64,000 bases of DNA. Source: Tersicoccus solisilvae. Its GTDB lineage: Bacteria; Actinomycetota; Actinomycetes; Actinomycetales; Micrococcaceae. A program made the translations under genes and the position numbers. Numbering within the stretch: the first letter of the stretch is position 1; every line of letters starts with the position of its first letter. The stretch lies in contig NZ_BMJI01000001.1 of NCBI RefSeq assembly GCF_014643255.1, forward strand, positions 496,001 through 560,000, read 5' to 3'. Under the pieces are notes generated by a model. That model was not told where the DNA came from. It saw nothing but the letters and a program-made list of their open reading frames with translations, and did no database searches. Below, in pieces: positions 8,260-17,754 of the stretch.

Positions 8260-9980
8260 CTCCGCTGAAGACCGACCGGCCCGCCGACGACGCGGCCGGC
8301 GCCACCGCCGCCGGCCGCGGCACGACGCGGCGACCGGGGGAGGGCGGGCCCGCCCTGCCCCGGCTCGGCGTCGTCGGGACGCTGCGCTGGGCGTGGCGGC
8401 AGCTGACCAGCATGCGGGTCGCCCTGCTGCTGCTCCTGCTGCTCGCCGTCGCCGCCGTGCCCGGCTCCCTCTTCCCGCAGCGGCCCTCCAATCCCGCCGC
8501 GGTCACCCAGTACCTGGACGACAATCCGGTCACCGGCCCCTGGCTGGACCGGTTCCAGTTCTTCGACGTCTACGCGTCGGTCTGGTTCTCCGCCATCTAC
8601 CTGCTGCTCTTCGTCTCCCTGATCGGATGCGTCGTGCCGCGGACCATCGCGCACGTCAAGGCGCTGCGGCAGCCGCCGCCGGCGACGCCGCGTCGGCTCT
8701 CCCGGATGCCCCAGTACGGCACGCTCGCGGTGCCGGCCGGGACCGATGCCGCCGCGGCCGACGTCGCCCGGCGGGCCGGTGCCGTGCTCAAGCGCCGCGG
8801 GTACCGCGTGCGCCTGCAGGACCTGGACGGTGACCGGCCCTCCGCCGCCGCCGAGCGAGGCTACCTGCGCGAGACCGGCAACCTCATCTTCCACACGGCC
8901 CTGATCGGGGTGCTCGTCTCGGTGGCCGTCGGCGGGCTCTTCGGCTACCGCGGACAGCGCACCATCGTCGAGGGGGACAGCTTCGTCAACACCCTCGTCG
9001 GCTACGACTCCTTCAGCCCGGGCACCAACTTCGCCGACGACAACCTGGACCCGTTCTCCGTCCAGCTGGACAAGTTCGACGTCACCTTCGACCGGGAGTC
9101 CACCACCCACTACGGGCAGCCGATCGACTTCACCGCCCACCTGACCACGCGGCAGACGCCGTCGTCGGCGCCCGAGCAGCAGACGCTGAAGGTGAACTCG
9201 CCGGTGGATCTCGGGGGCAGCAGCGTCTTCCTCGTCGGCAACGGCTACGCCCCGGTCGTCACCGTGCGCGACGGTCAGGGCAAGGTCGCGTGGAGCGGGC
9301 CCGTGGTCAGCACCCCGACCGACGGCATGTACACCTCCGCCTTCGTGCTCAAGGTGCCCGACGCGAGGCCGGAGCAGCTCTCCTTCGTCGGCTTCTTCCT
9401 GCCGACGGCGGTGGCCGGAGAGGACAAGGTCGCCTTCTCCGGCGACCCGGACCCGTTGCTCCCGCAGCTCAACCTCAACTCCTTCAAGGGCGACCTCGGG
9501 CTGGACAACGGTGTCCCGTCCTCCGTGTTCGCCCTCGACACCTCCACGCTGACCCAGCTCAACGGGCGCGACAAGCCGGCCGGCGGCATCGTGCTGGACC
9601 GGACCCACAAGACGCAGCAGCTGCCGAACGGCCTGGGGTCCATCACCTTCGACGGCGTCAAGCGCTACATCGCCATCGACGTGCGGCACGACCCCGGCAC
9701 CACCGGGGCCCTGGTGTTCTCCTCCGCGGCCCTGCTCGGCCTGATCGGCTCGCTCTTCGTGCCGCGCCGTCGCGCCTGGGTGCGGGCCGGACGGGCGTCG
9801 GACGGCCGGGTCATGGTCGAGTACGGCCTGCTCGCCCGGGGTGAGGACCACCGGCTCGAACGCGAACGCGTGGCGCTCGGCCGAGCGCTGGACGACGCCC
9901 TGGTGGCCGAACGGGCGCCGAACGGGAAGAATGACGCCGGGGGAACCGCCGGCGCCGATCGTGGAACGACAGGACTGTGA
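8256..9980 (+). CDS. resB: Cytochrome c biogenesis protein ResB
   Basis: The 574-residue product has three N-terminal membrane helices (VALLLLLLLAVAAVPGSLFP; VWFSAIYLLLFVSLIGCVV; NLIFHTALIGVLVSVAVGGL), a large extracytoplasmic domain of about 270 residues, and a last helix (ALVFSSAALLGLIGSLFVP), as in ResB/Ccs1. Together with CcsB it forms the system II haem lyase. The start is taken as TTG at 8256, giving a TTGA overlap with ccdA; there is no ATG near the family start. Confidence 0.9.
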   Translation: MTPLKTDRPADDAAGATAAGRGTTRRPGEGGPALPRLGVVGTLRWAWRQLTSMRVALLLLLLLAVAAVPGSLFPQRPSNPAAVTQYLDDNPVTGPWLDRFQFFDVYASVWFSAIYLLLFVSLIGCVVPRTIAHVKALRQPPPATPRRLSRMPQYGTLAVPAGTDAAAADVARRAGAVLKRRGYRVRLQDLDGDRPSAAAERGYLRETGNLIFHTALIGVLVSVAVGGLFGYRGQRTIVEGDSFVNTLVGYDSFSPGTNFADDNLDPFSVQLDKFDVTFDRESTTHYGQPIDFTAHLTTRQTPSSAPEQQTLKVNSPVDLGGSSVFLVGNGYAPVVTVRDGQGKVAWSGPVVSTPTDGMYTSAFVLKVPDARPEQLSFVGFFLPTAVAGEDKVAFSGDPDPLLPQLNLNSFKGDLGLDNGVPSSVFALDTSTLTQLNGRDKPAGGIVLDRTHKTQQLPNGLGSITFDGVKRYIAIDVRHDPGTTGALVFSSAALLGLIGSLFVPRRRAWVRAGRASDGRVMVEYGLLARGEDHRLERERVALGRALDDALVAERAPNGKNDAGGTAGADRGTTGL

Positions 9981-11038
9981 TGGGAATCAACGAGACCCTC
10001 GGCCAGTACAGCGAGCTGTTCATGCTCTCGGCCGCGTTCGTGTACCTGGTGGCCTTCGTGGCCTTCGCCTGGGACATGGCCTCCAGCTCGACGACGCTGC
10101 GTGCCATCGACGCACGCGCCGCGGAGGCCGCCGTCACCCAGCGATCCCGGGAACGCGCCCCGGCCATGGCGGGCGGCGGCGCGGGCGAACGCCCGGTCAA
10201 CCCGGCCGGCACCGGCCCCGACGGGCAGGTGCAGACGGACACGGTGCCCCGCGACGACCTGCGTTACGGCGCCGGACGCCGTCGTGCCGCGCGCATCGGC
10301 GTCGCGCTGACCACTCTCGCCGTCCTGATCCATGCCGCCGCCGTGATCAGCCGTGGTGTCGCGGCCGCCCGCGTGCCGTGGGGCAACATGTACGAGTTCT
10401 GCACCACCGGCGCGCTGATCGTCGCCGCGGTGTTCCTCCTCTCGCTGATCCGACGCGACCTGCGGTTCCTCGGCACGTTCGTCATCGGACTGGTGCTGAT
10501 CATGCTGTGTGCGGCCACGATCGCGTTCCGCACCCCGGTCGCGCACCTGATCCCCGCCCTGCAGAGCTACTGGCTGGTCATCCACGTCTCGGTCGCGGTG
10601 TTCTCCTCCGCCCTGTTCACGCTCTCCTTCTGCATGAGCGTCCTGCAGTTGCTGCAGGCGCGCCGCGAGGCGGCGATCGCCGCGGGCCGGACGCCGCGCC
10701 TCTCCGTCCTGCTCGGCCGGGTGCCGAGCGCCCTGACGCTGGAGAACGGCGCCTACCGGATCAACGCGGTCGGCTTCGTGTTCTGGACCTTCACCCTGAT
10801 GGCCGGCGCCATCTGGGCGGAGCACGCGTGGGGCCGGTACTGGGGCTGGGACCCCAAGGAGGTCTGGACCTTCGTCATCTGGACCGTCTACGCCGGGTAC
10901 CTGCACGCCCGTGCCACGCGGGGCTGGACGGGCACGCGCGCCGCGTGGCTGTCCATCGTCGGCTACCTGTGCGTGATCGTGAACTTCACCGTCGTCAACA
11001 CCGTGTTCGCCGGCCTGCACTCGTACTCCGGGCTCTGA
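9980..11038 (+). CDS. ccsB: Cytochrome c biogenesis protein CcsB/CcsA (haem handling)
   Basis: A 352-residue polytopic protein with the tryptophan-rich haem-binding WWD motif (WGRYWGWDPKEVWTFVIW) near residue 285 and conserved histidines in HAAAVI, VIHVSVAVF and AGLHSYSGL, which ligate haem in this family. It works with ResB to attach haem to apocytochromes outside the membrane. The ATG shares one base with the resB stop; a GTG one codon earlier is also possible. A strong hairpin ends the operon. Confidence 0.9.
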   Translation: MGINETLGQYSELFMLSAAFVYLVAFVAFAWDMASSSTTLRAIDARAAEAAVTQRSRERAPAMAGGGAGERPVNPAGTGPDGQVQTDTVPRDDLRYGAGRRRAARIGVALTTLAVLIHAAAVISRGVAAARVPWGNMYEFCTTGALIVAAVFLLSLIRRDLRFLGTFVIGLVLIMLCAATIAFRTPVAHLIPALQSYWLVIHVSVAVFSSALFTLSFCMSVLQLLQARREAAIAAGRTPRLSVLLGRVPSALTLENGAYRINAVGFVFWTFTLMAGAIWAEHAWGRYWGWDPKEVWTFVIWTVYAGYLHARATRGWTGTRAAWLSIVGYLCVIVNFTVVNTVFAGLHSYSGL

Positions 11039-11081
11039 GCCCGGACGGCCCGGGCACCCGCCCCGCCGTCCCTCGATCATG

Positions 11082-11117
11082 ACGGAAGCCTCCGCTCGCA
11101 CGAGCGGAGGCTTCCGT
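11082..11117 (+). terminator. Strong terminator hairpin after ccsB
   Basis: Perfect 17-bp arms (ACGGAAGCCTCCGCTCG and its complement) with a 2-base centre, 43 bases past the ccsB stop. It lies between convergent genes and could serve both strands. Confidence 0.75.
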
Positions 11118-11140
11118 GGTTCAGGGCACCGGTGGAGTGC

Positions 11141-11554
11141 TCAGGGGCTGGGGGCGTCGTCCGTGCCGGTGGCGCCCTGTGCGGGATTGCGGCCGTTGCG
11201 GCCGGACTGCTCGTCGCGCGTGTGCTCGGTCCCGGCGCGCGGGGCCTCGCCGGAGCGGTCCCGCTCGGCGGCGCGTTCGGCGGCCCGCTCCCGACGACGG
11301 CGCTCGGCCAGGTCGGAGAGGAAACGGGGATCGTCGTCCGGGGCCAGCGGACGGGCGGCGGGCCTCGACGCGGCCACGGCCTGCGGCCGGCCGAGCAGGA
11401 ACCACAGGACGATGCCGAGGACCGGGAGCAGGAGGATGACGGCGAACCAGGCCGCCTTCGGCAGGGCCCGCACGCGGGCACCGTCGGACCGCACGCAGTC
11501 GACGAGGGTGTAGATCATCGCGACCGCCAGCACGGCGAACGGCAGGTAACGCAT
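11141..11554 (-). CDS. Small membrane protein with phospholipase D nuclease N-terminal (PLDc_N) domain
   Basis: The 137-residue product has two membrane helices (YLPFAVLAVAMIYTLVDCV and AAWFAVILLLPVLGIVLWFLLGRP), which is the PLDc_N arrangement found at the start of cardiolipin synthases, here as a stand-alone protein. A charged tail of about 70 residues rich in Arg and Glu follows. No catalytic HKD motif is present. The ATG sits where transcription should begin from its -10 box, so it is probably leaderless. Confidence 0.82.
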   Translation of the reverse strand: MRYLPFAVLAVAMIYTLVDCVRSDGARVRALPKAAWFAVILLLPVLGIVLWFLLGRPQAVAASRPAARPLAPDDDPRFLSDLAERRRRERAAERAAERDRSGEAPRAGTEHTRDEQSGRNGRNPAQGATGTDDAPSP

Positions 11555-11560
11555 GCCGGA

Positions 11561-11637
11561 AGTGTAGTCGCGACGGCTGGATGCCCGCTGGGCGAGGCCC
11601 GAGCGGGCCGGCCGACCTCGGCCGCCGCGACTACACT
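11561..11637. promoter_or_regulatory. Symmetric divergent promoters, both predicted leaderless
   Basis: A 17-bp inverted repeat with one mismatch bounds the region (11561-11577 and 11621-11637), each copy ending in a TACACT -10 box that points outward. The start codons at 11554 (minus) and 11644 (plus) each lie 7 bases past their -10, exactly at the expected transcript start, leaving no room for a ribosome binding site. Confidence 0.55.
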
Positions 11638-11643
11638 GGTGCG

Positions 11644-12000
11644 GTGGCCCTTCTGAAGTACTCCGCCGCCCGACTCGGCCTCGTCGCGCTGATCTTCGCC
11701 CTCGGACTGCTGCTGCGGCTGGGCATCGTCATGTCGCTGCTGGTCGCGCTGGTCGCCTCGTTCTGCATCAGCTACCTCTTCTTCGGCCGGTTGCGCACCG
11801 CCGCGGCCACCCAGGTGGGTGGCCGTATCACCGGACGGACCGGTCGCCGCTCCTCCGGTGAGCTCGACGACGCCGCCGCCGAGGACGGCTACTGGGACGA
11901 GCACGAGCAGGTGGTGACGCCCGACGAGAAGCCCCGGGGCGCTACCGCGGTCGCGTCCGACCGCGTCGAGTCGGTCACCGAGCGACGCCGCGGCGCCTGA
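11644..12000 (+). CDS. DUF4229 domain membrane protein
   Basis: A 118-residue protein with two adjacent N-terminal helices (LGLVALIFALGLLLRLG; IVMSLLVALVASFCISYLFF) followed by an acidic, charged tail. This is the DUF4229 family of small actinobacterial membrane proteins, often found beside menaquinone genes. The function is unknown. The GTG start matches a leaderless transcript. Confidence 0.8.
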   Translation: MALLKYSAARLGLVALIFALGLLLRLGIVMSLLVALVASFCISYLFFGRLRTAAATQVGGRITGRTGRRSSGELDDAAAEDGYWDEHEQVVTPDEKPRGATAVASDRVESVTERRRGA

Positions 12001-12027
12001 CCGCCGCTGGCCTTCCCGGCGTGCAGC

Positions 12028-12915
12028 TCAGCCGGCGAGGTCGAGCACGATCCCGAGGGTGAACAGCAGGCTGTACGCGAGATTGATGATGCCGGTCTGT
12101 CGCAGGACGGGGATCAGTGCGGCCCGGTCGGTCGCCGTCAGCACCCGCCGGCAGGGCGGCACGCACACCGGCGCCAGCAGCAGCACCACGAGCAGCCACG
12201 GGTGCGCCGGTACCACCACGACCACCAGCAGCAGCGCGACGGCGAGCATCCCGACGTAGGTGCCCCGGGCGGCCCGGTCGCCCAGACGGACCGCGAGCGT
12301 GCGCTTGCCCACCGCGCTGTCCGTCGGGATGTCCCGGATGTTGTTGACCATCAGCAGGGCGGTGGCGATCAGGCCGGTGGCGACGGCGGCGACGATCGCG
12401 GGCCCGCTCACGGTCAGGGCCTGGGTGTAGGTGGTGCCCAGGGTCGCCACGAGACCGAAGAAGACGAACACGAACACCTCGCCCAGGCCGTGGTAGCCGT
12501 AGGGCCGTGAACCGCCGGTGTAGTACCACGCCGCCACCACCGAGGCGGCGCCCACCAGCAACAGCCACCACGTACCGCTGAGCACCACGAGCAGCAGCCC
12601 GGCCACCATGGCCGCGCCGAAGCAGCCGAAGGCGGCGCGCTTGACCGCACCCGGCGTCGCCGCCCCGGAGCCGACCAGCCGCAGCGGGCCCACGCGGGCG
12701 TCGTCGGTGCCGCGGATGCCGTCCGAGTAGTCGTTGGCGTAATTGACGCCGATCTGCAGCAGGAGGGCCACGACGAGGGCCAGCAGCGCCCGGACCGGGT
12801 GGAACGCTCCCAGGCCGGCCGCCGCAGCGGACCCGGCGATCACGGGGGCCATCGCCATCGGCAGGGTCCGCAGCCGGGCCCCCTCCACCCACTGCGCCGT
12901 CGTCGCCACGCTCAT
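12028..12915 (-). CDS. menA: 1,4-dihydroxy-2-naphthoate polyprenyltransferase MenA
   Basis: The 295-residue UbiA-superfamily protein has about eight membrane helices and the aspartate-rich prenyl-diphosphate site NYANDYSDGIRGTDD at about residues 63-77. A second acidic site, NNIRDIPTDSAVGKRT, lies near 180. It attaches the polyprenyl tail to DHNA, giving demethylmenaquinone. Its ATG overlaps the menE stop by 4 bases, so translation is coupled. It is the last gene of menB-menE-menA. Confidence 0.93.
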   Translation of the reverse strand: MSVATTAQWVEGARLRTLPMAMAPVIAGSAAAAGLGAFHPVRALLALVVALLLQIGVNYANDYSDGIRGTDDARVGPLRLVGSGAATPGAVKRAAFGCFGAAMVAGLLLVVLSGTWWLLLVGAASVVAAWYYTGGSRPYGYHGLGEVFVFVFFGLVATLGTTYTQALTVSGPAIVAAVATGLIATALLMVNNIRDIPTDSAVGKRTLAVRLGDRAARGTYVGMLAVALLLVVVVVPAHPWLLVVLLLAPVCVPPCRRVLTATDRAALIPVLRQTGIINLAYSLLFTLGIVLDLAG

Positions 12916-14129
12916 GCCTCCCGTTCGGCCCGCGGGGCCGTCGTCGTCGATGCTGCCTCTGCGGTCAGGTCCTCGATCATGCGCTGCCGGTCCGGCTTTC
13001 CCGTCGGCAGCATCGGCAGCCTCGTCCCGCGCCGCAGCACCTTCGGGGCGAGCCGGCCGCCGAGCCGGTCGGCGACGTGCGCGCGGATCGTCTCGGCGGG
13101 GACGGTGCCGGCCACCCAGGCCGCGACCCGCTGCCCCCACACCGGATCCGGCAGCCCGGTGACGAAGGCGTTGCGGACGCCGGGCAGTTCCTCGATGGTC
13201 CGGGCCAGCACCGTCGCGGAGACCTTGAGGCCGCCGGTGTTGATGACGTCGTCCGCGCGCCCGGTGACGGTCAAGCCGGCCGCGTCGAGGGTGCCGGTGT
13301 CGCTGGTGGTGAACCAGCGGACGCCGTCATGCTCGCTGAACGCGGCGGCGGTCAGCTCCGGGTCCCCGAGATAGCCGCCCGCGACCACCGGCCCGCCGAG
13401 CCGGATCACGTCGTCCGCGATCTCGGCGCGCACGCCGGGCAGCGGGACGCCGTCGTACACGCAGCCGCCGCAGGTCTCGCTCATGCCGTAGGTGGTGACC
13501 ACCCGCACCCCGGCGTCGCGGACCCGGTGCAGCAGGGTCTCGTCCGCACGGGCGCCGCCGAGCAGGATCGTGTCCAGGCCGCGCAGGGCCTCCAGGTCGG
13601 CCGCTCGTTCGGTGGCGTCGACGGGGCGGCCGGGAGCGCCGTCCACCAGCAGGGCCAGCTGCGCGGGCACCATCGAGGCGTAGCGCCGGGGGCCGCTCAT
13701 CCGGGCGACGGCCGCGCGGAACGCCGTGCCGTCGAAGGGGGCGTTGTCGGGGACGACCACCGGCCGAGTGCCGTCGAACACCGAGCGGGAGAGCACCTGG
13801 AGCCCGGCGACGTAGTGCCCGGGCAGGGCCAGCAGCCATTGTCCGGCCCCACCCAGGACCGCACGGGTGGCGTCGGCCGAGGCGCGCAGGGCGGAGGCGG
13901 GCAGCAGGGTGCGCTTGGGGGTGCCGGTCGAACCGGACGTCGAGACGATCGCGGCGGTGCCCGCGGGCAGCCCGGCCCGGTCGGCCGCCTCGGTCACCGT
14001 GGCGAGGACCCGCGGGTCGGGGGAGGCGACGACGGCGGGACCGCCGGACAGGGCGGCCGCGAGCGGGTCGAGCAGGGCCAGCGGGTCGGCGCCGCGCGGG
14101 AGGTGCAGGGAACGCAGCGTGGTGCTCAT
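12912..14129 (-). CDS. menE: o-Succinylbenzoate-CoA ligase MenE
   Basis: A 405-residue ANL-superfamily adenylating enzyme, shorter than usual (many MenE are 450-490). Visible motifs are the P-loop STSGSTGTPKRTLL near residue 90, TTYGMSETCGGCVYDG near 215, and TGRADDVINTGGLKVS near 290, with the C-terminal lysine in TGKPDRQRM. It activates o-succinylbenzoate for MenB. It lies 11 bases after menB and overlaps menA. Confidence 0.92.
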   Translation of the reverse strand: MSTTLRSLHLPRGADPLALLDPLAAALSGGPAVVASPDPRVLATVTEAADRAGLPAGTAAIVSTSGSTGTPKRTLLPASALRASADATRAVLGGAGQWLLALPGHYVAGLQVLSRSVFDGTRPVVVPDNAPFDGTAFRAAVARMSGPRRYASMVPAQLALLVDGAPGRPVDATERAADLEALRGLDTILLGGARADETLLHRVRDAGVRVVTTYGMSETCGGCVYDGVPLPGVRAEIADDVIRLGGPVVAGGYLGDPELTAAAFSEHDGVRWFTTSDTGTLDAAGLTVTGRADDVINTGGLKVSATVLARTIEELPGVRNAFVTGLPDPVWGQRVAAWVAGTVPAETIRAHVADRLGGRLAPKVLRRGTRLPMLPTGKPDRQRMIEDLTAEAASTTTAPRAEREA

Positions 14130-14140
14130 CGGGCGGCGGC

Positions 14141-15121
14141 TCAGAAGTAGTGCGGGAAGCGGGACCAGTCCGGGTCACGTTTGGCCAGGAACGCGTCCCG
14201 GCCCTCGACGGCCTCGTCGGTCATGTACCCGAGCCGGGTGGCCTCCCCGGCGAACACCTGCTGGCCGAAGAGGCCGTCGTCGGGCAGGTTGAACGCGAAC
14301 TTGAGCATCCGGATGGCCTGCGGGGACTGGCGGGCGATGTCGGCGGCGTACGCCAGGGCGGTGCGCTCCAGGTCACCGTGGTCGACGGCCTCGTTGACGG
14401 CGCCCATCCGCACCATGTCCTCGGCCGAGTACTCGCGGGCGAGGAAGAAGATCTCGCGGGCGGCCTTCTGGCCGACCTGCCGGGCCAGCAGCGCCGACCC
14501 GTAGCCGGCGTCGTAGGAGCCGACGGTCGCGTCGGTCTGCTTGAACTTCCCGTGCTGGCGGGAGGCGATGGTCAGGTCGCAGACGACGTGCAGGCTGTGG
14601 CCGCCGCCGGCCGCCCAGCCGTTGACGACGGCGATGACGACCTTCGGCATGGTCCGGATCAGGCGCTGCACCTCGAGGATGTGCAGCCGGCCGGCGCGGG
14701 CAGGATCGACGGTCTCGGAGGTCTGCCCCTCGGCATAGCGGTAGCCGTCGCGGCCGCGGATCCGCTGGTCCCCGCCGGAGCAGAACGCGTGGCCGCCGTC
14801 CTTGGGGGAGGGGCCGTTGCCGGTCAGCAGCACGGTGCCGACGTCGGGAGTCATCCGGGCATGGTCGAGCGCACGGTACAGCTCGTCGACGGTGTGCGGG
14901 CGGAAGGCGTTGCGCACCTCGGGCCGGTCGAAGGCGACGCGCACGGTCGGCAGGTCCTTCACGACGGCGCCGTCGGGGTCGCGCTCGACCTGCCGGTGGT
15001 ACGTGATGTCGGTGAGGTCGAAGCCCTCGACCACGCGCCACTGCTGCGGGTCGAAGAGATCGGAGACGGAGGCGGGGACCTCGTCCCGCCGCGAGGGATT
15101 CGGTTCGCCTGGCGTCGTCAC
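14141..15121 (-). CDS. menB: 1,4-dihydroxy-2-naphthoyl-CoA synthase MenB
   Basis: This 326-residue crotonase-fold protein has the MenB oxyanion-hole segments FCSGGDQRIRGRDGYR and VNGWAAGGGHSLHVVCDLTI and the family-specific C-terminus EGRDAFLAKRDPDWSRFPHYF. It cyclises o-succinylbenzoyl-CoA. About 25 extra residues at the N-terminus are normal for actinobacterial MenB. It is the first gene of the operon and divergent from the lactate dehydrogenase. Confidence 0.94.
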   Translation of the reverse strand: MTTPGEPNPSRRDEVPASVSDLFDPQQWRVVEGFDLTDITYHRQVERDPDGAVVKDLPTVRVAFDRPEVRNAFRPHTVDELYRALDHARMTPDVGTVLLTGNGPSPKDGGHAFCSGGDQRIRGRDGYRYAEGQTSETVDPARAGRLHILEVQRLIRTMPKVVIAVVNGWAAGGGHSLHVVCDLTIASRQHGKFKQTDATVGSYDAGYGSALLARQVGQKAAREIFFLAREYSAEDMVRMGAVNEAVDHGDLERTALAYAADIARQSPQAIRMLKFAFNLPDDGLFGQQVFAGEATRLGYMTDEAVEGRDAFLAKRDPDWSRFPHYF

Positions 15122-15218
15122 CCCGCAAGTCTAGTGGCGGGGTGGCCGCCCCGATTCCTAGGCTGGTGGCGGAACGGCCCGCCGTGGGTGGGCTCGGCGC
15201 TCGGGGAGAGGACCCGCC

Positions 15219-16172
15219 ATGACCACGATGTCCCGGACCAAGCTCGCCGTCGTCGGCGCCGGAGCGGTGGGCACCTCACTCGCGTACGCCGCCCTCATCC
15301 GTGGTTCCGCACGCGAGGTGGCGCTCTATGACATCGCCGCCGCGAAGGTCGAGGCGGAGGTGCTGGACCTGGCCCACGGGACCCAGTTCACGGATTCGTC
15401 GACGATCGTCGGCGGGGACGACATCGCCGTCGTGGCCGGTGCCGACATCGTCGTCATCACCGCCGGGGCGAAGCAGCAGCCGGGGCAGACGCGGCTCGAC
15501 CTCGCCGGCGCCAACATCGCGATCCTGCGCAGTGTGCTGCCGCGGCTGCTGGAGCAGGCGCCGGACGCGGTGTACGTCCTCGTCACCAATCCCTGCGACG
15601 TGCTCACCGTCGCCGCCCGGCAGATCAGCGGCCTGCCGGCCCACCGGGTGTTCTCCTCCGGCACGGTGCTGGACACGTCCCGGTTGCGGTGGCTGATCTC
15701 GCGGAAGGCCGGCGTGGCGACGTCCAGCGTGCACGCGACCATCGTGGGCGAACACGGGGACAGCGAGTTCCCGCTGTGGTCCAGCGCGACCATCGGTCTG
15801 GTGCCGATCCGGGACTGGACCGTCGACGGGCGGCAGCTGTTCACCTGGGAGTACCTCGAGCAGCTCACCGACCAGGTGGTCAACGCCGCCTACACGGTGA
15901 TCCGCGGCAAGGGCGCGACCAACTACGCTATCGGCCTCTCCGGTGCCCGCATCGTGGAGGCGGTGCTGCGGCACGAACACTCCGTCCTGCCGGTCTCCAG
16001 CGTGCTCGACGACTACGCCGGCGTCTCCGGGGTGGCGCTGTCGGTGCCGACCATCGTGGGCCGGCGCGGGATCGAGCGGGTGCTGGAGGTGCCGATGAAC
16101 GGCCGGGAGCTGGGCCTGCTGCGGGACTCGGCGGAGACGCTGCGCCAGTCGCTGGCCGGTCTGGGGTTCTGA
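15219..16172 (+). CDS. ldh: L-lactate dehydrogenase (NAD-dependent)
   Basis: The 317-residue enzyme has the NAD-binding [12 protein letters not shown] loop. It has the substrate-specificity residue Gln in [11 protein letters not shown], which separates lactate from malate dehydrogenase, and [10 protein letters not shown]. The catalytic histidine is in [15 protein letters not shown] at about residue 178. It reduces pyruvate to L-lactate. The lut/lldP island for lactate use lies 35 kb away, so the cell can probably both make and consume lactate. Confidence 0.93.
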   Translation: MTTMSRTKLAVVGAGAVGTSLAYAALIRGSAREVALYDIAAAKVEAEVLDLAHGTQFTDSSTIVGGDDIAVVAGADIVVITAGAKQQPGQTRLDLAGANIAILRSVLPRLLEQAPDAVYVLVTNPCDVLTVAARQISGLPAHRVFSSGTVLDTSRLRWLISRKAGVATSSVHATIVGEHGDSEFPLWSSATIGLVPIRDWTVDGRQLFTWEYLEQLTDQVVNAAYTVIRGKGATNYAIGLSGARIVEAVLRHEHSVLPVSSVLDDYAGVSGVALSVPTIVGRRGIERVLEVPMNGRELGLLRDSAETLRQSLAGLGF

Positions 16173-16267
16173 GGCCTCGCTGTCGGCCGCCGCTCGGCGG
16201 CTCGCCGCCCGCGGCCCGCTGCTCGCCGAGTGTCTGCCCGCTGCCCGCTGTTCGCTGTTCGCCGAGT

Positions 16268-16698
16268 GTGCGGAGGTTGTCGTGCCGGCGGCGGGTTGGG
16301 TGCGGTTTCGGGCCATTCGGCGGGGGCTGGCGCCCGGGCGGGAGGGCTGCTCGTCGAGTGTGCGGAGGTTGTCGTGCCGGCGGCGGGTTGGGTGCGGTTT
16401 CGGGCCATTCGGCGGGGGCCGGCGCCCGGGCGGGAGGGTTGTTCGCCGAGTGTGCGGAGGTTGTCGTGCCAGCGGCGGGTTGGGTGCGGTTTCGGGCCAT
16501 TCGGCGGGGGCCGGCGCCCGGGCGGGACCGCTGCTCGCCGAGTGTGCGGAGGTTGTCGTGCCAGCGGCGGGTTGGGTGCGGTTTCGGGCCATTCGGCGGG
16601 GGCCGGCGCCCGGGCCGGCTGCTCGCTGTTCGCCGAGTGTGCGGAGGTTGTCGTGCCGGCGGCGGGTTGGGTGCGGTTTCGGGCCATTCGGCGAGGGT
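16268..16698 (+). repeat. Five tandem copies of a 92-bp repeat
   Basis: Copies begin at 16268, 16360, 16452, 16544 and 16639 (periods 92, 92, 92 and 95). Each opens with GTGCGGAGGTTGTCGTGCC, continues through GGTTGGGTGCGGTTTCGGG and ends near CCATTCGGCG. The unit is bounded by imperfect inverted ends, CGCCGAGTG and CATTCGGCG, and separated by variable G/C-rich linkers. It fills the whole gap between ldh and the DUF559 gene. Open frames on both strands only echo the repeat. Confidence 0.9.
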
Positions 16699-16711
16699 TG
16701 ATCGAACGACG

Positions 16712-17674
16712 TCACCGGGCCAGGGCCGCCTGTGCCCGGAGTGCCTCCTCGACCTTCACCACGGCTCGAGGCACCAACCCCGTTCGGTGGGGAACCAGGA
16801 CACGCAGATCGTCGGCGCTGATGCGCACCTCGGCCCAACCAGCTGCGGCGGTCAGGTCGGCGCGCTCGATATCGAGCTGGTGCTGCCGGGGGTCGGCATG
16901 GTGGGCGCCGTCGTACTGCACCGAGAGTCGGCGGCGCCGGTACGCGAGGTCCGGGAAGACTCGTCGCGGCCGCCCCGGTACCGCGAGGACGACGTTCAGC
17001 TCGGGTTCCGGAAGGCCCGCGCGCACGAGGGCGAGGCGGAGGCGGGTCTCCTGGACCGAGTCACTGCCGACCCGGATGAGATCCAGGGCTGCGCGGGCTC
17101 GGCGTACGCCACGGGCGTGCGAGCTCTCGCATCGCTCGACGAGTCGGGCGGGCGTACTGAACGTGCCGCGGCTCGAGGGGCGGTCGTCATCATGCGCGCA
17201 CACGATGGCGTCTCCGAGCTCGACCAGTTCATCCTCCCTCAGCGCCGACGCAAGATCGAGGTAAGTCCGCTCGACGCTGGTGACGATCCAGCGCCCGAGC
17301 GGCCAGATGTCGTCCTCCGGCAGCGCCGCCCGATGGGACACCACTCCCCGTCGCCGGACATGAGTGACGGACCCGTCGCGCGCCGGGAGCGTGAGGTGGA
17401 CCATCGGGTCCGCTCGCAGGCGCTCGGGAAGAGGAAGCTGCCACCAGAGCGCGGCGGTCTGATGGCTGACGACCGCGTCGCCATGCAAGAGCAGGAGCCC
17501 GCGTGCTACGGCAAGCGGGTCCGGCGCGGTGGGGGAGGCCCACCGGAGCGATCGCGACGGCGACGCCAGATCACGACCGCGAAGCCGTGCAGGTGTGACG
17601 CCGAGATCGAGCGCGTGATGCACGGTGAAGCACGCATCACGGAGGGTCGACGGCAGGGGTCGAACGGGTCGCAT
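16712..17674 (-). CDS. DUF559/AbiEi-like hypothetical protein with endonuclease-like C-terminus
   Basis: A 320-residue protein of a family very common in actinobacteria. The N-terminal half resembles AbiEi-type antitoxin domains (DLGVTPARLRGRDL; VVSHQTAALWW; RRGVVSHRAALPEDDI). The C-terminal DUF559-like region (FPDLAYRRRRLSVQYDGAHH, then DIERADLTAAAGWAEVRI) has the Asp and Gln-x-Asp spacing of Vsr/PD-(D/E)XK nucleases. No partner toxin is adjacent. It is flanked on both sides by copies of the 92-bp repeat. The function is unproven. Confidence 0.75.
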   Translation of the reverse strand: MRPVRPLPSTLRDACFTVHHALDLGVTPARLRGRDLASPSRSLRWASPTAPDPLAVARGLLLLHGDAVVSHQTAALWWQLPLPERLRADPMVHLTLPARDGSVTHVRRRGVVSHRAALPEDDIWPLGRWIVTSVERTYLDLASALREDELVELGDAIVCAHDDDRPSSRGTFSTPARLVERCESSHARGVRRARAALDLIRVGSDSVQETRLRLALVRAGLPEPELNVVLAVPGRPRRVFPDLAYRRRRLSVQYDGAHHADPRQHQLDIERADLTAAAGWAEVRISADDLRVLVPHRTGLVPRAVVKVEEALRAQAALAR

Positions 17675-17754
17675 GGACGCAGCATGACCGATAGTGGCGC
17701 CGACTGGATCGGGTTATCCACAGCCCGCGCCGCTCGCCACCTCACCCTCTCACC

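Noticed and set aside
16268-16698. CRISPR-like array
   Set aside because: The repeated core is about 60 bases with short related linkers rather than 28-37-base repeats and unique spacers, and no cas genes are present.
15276-16838. 520-residue minus-strand frame with repeated MARNRTQPAAGTTTSAHS units
   Set aside because: It is the translation of the 92-bp repeat array running into the antisense of ldh; the repeats are explained at DNA level and the frame has no start signal or fold.
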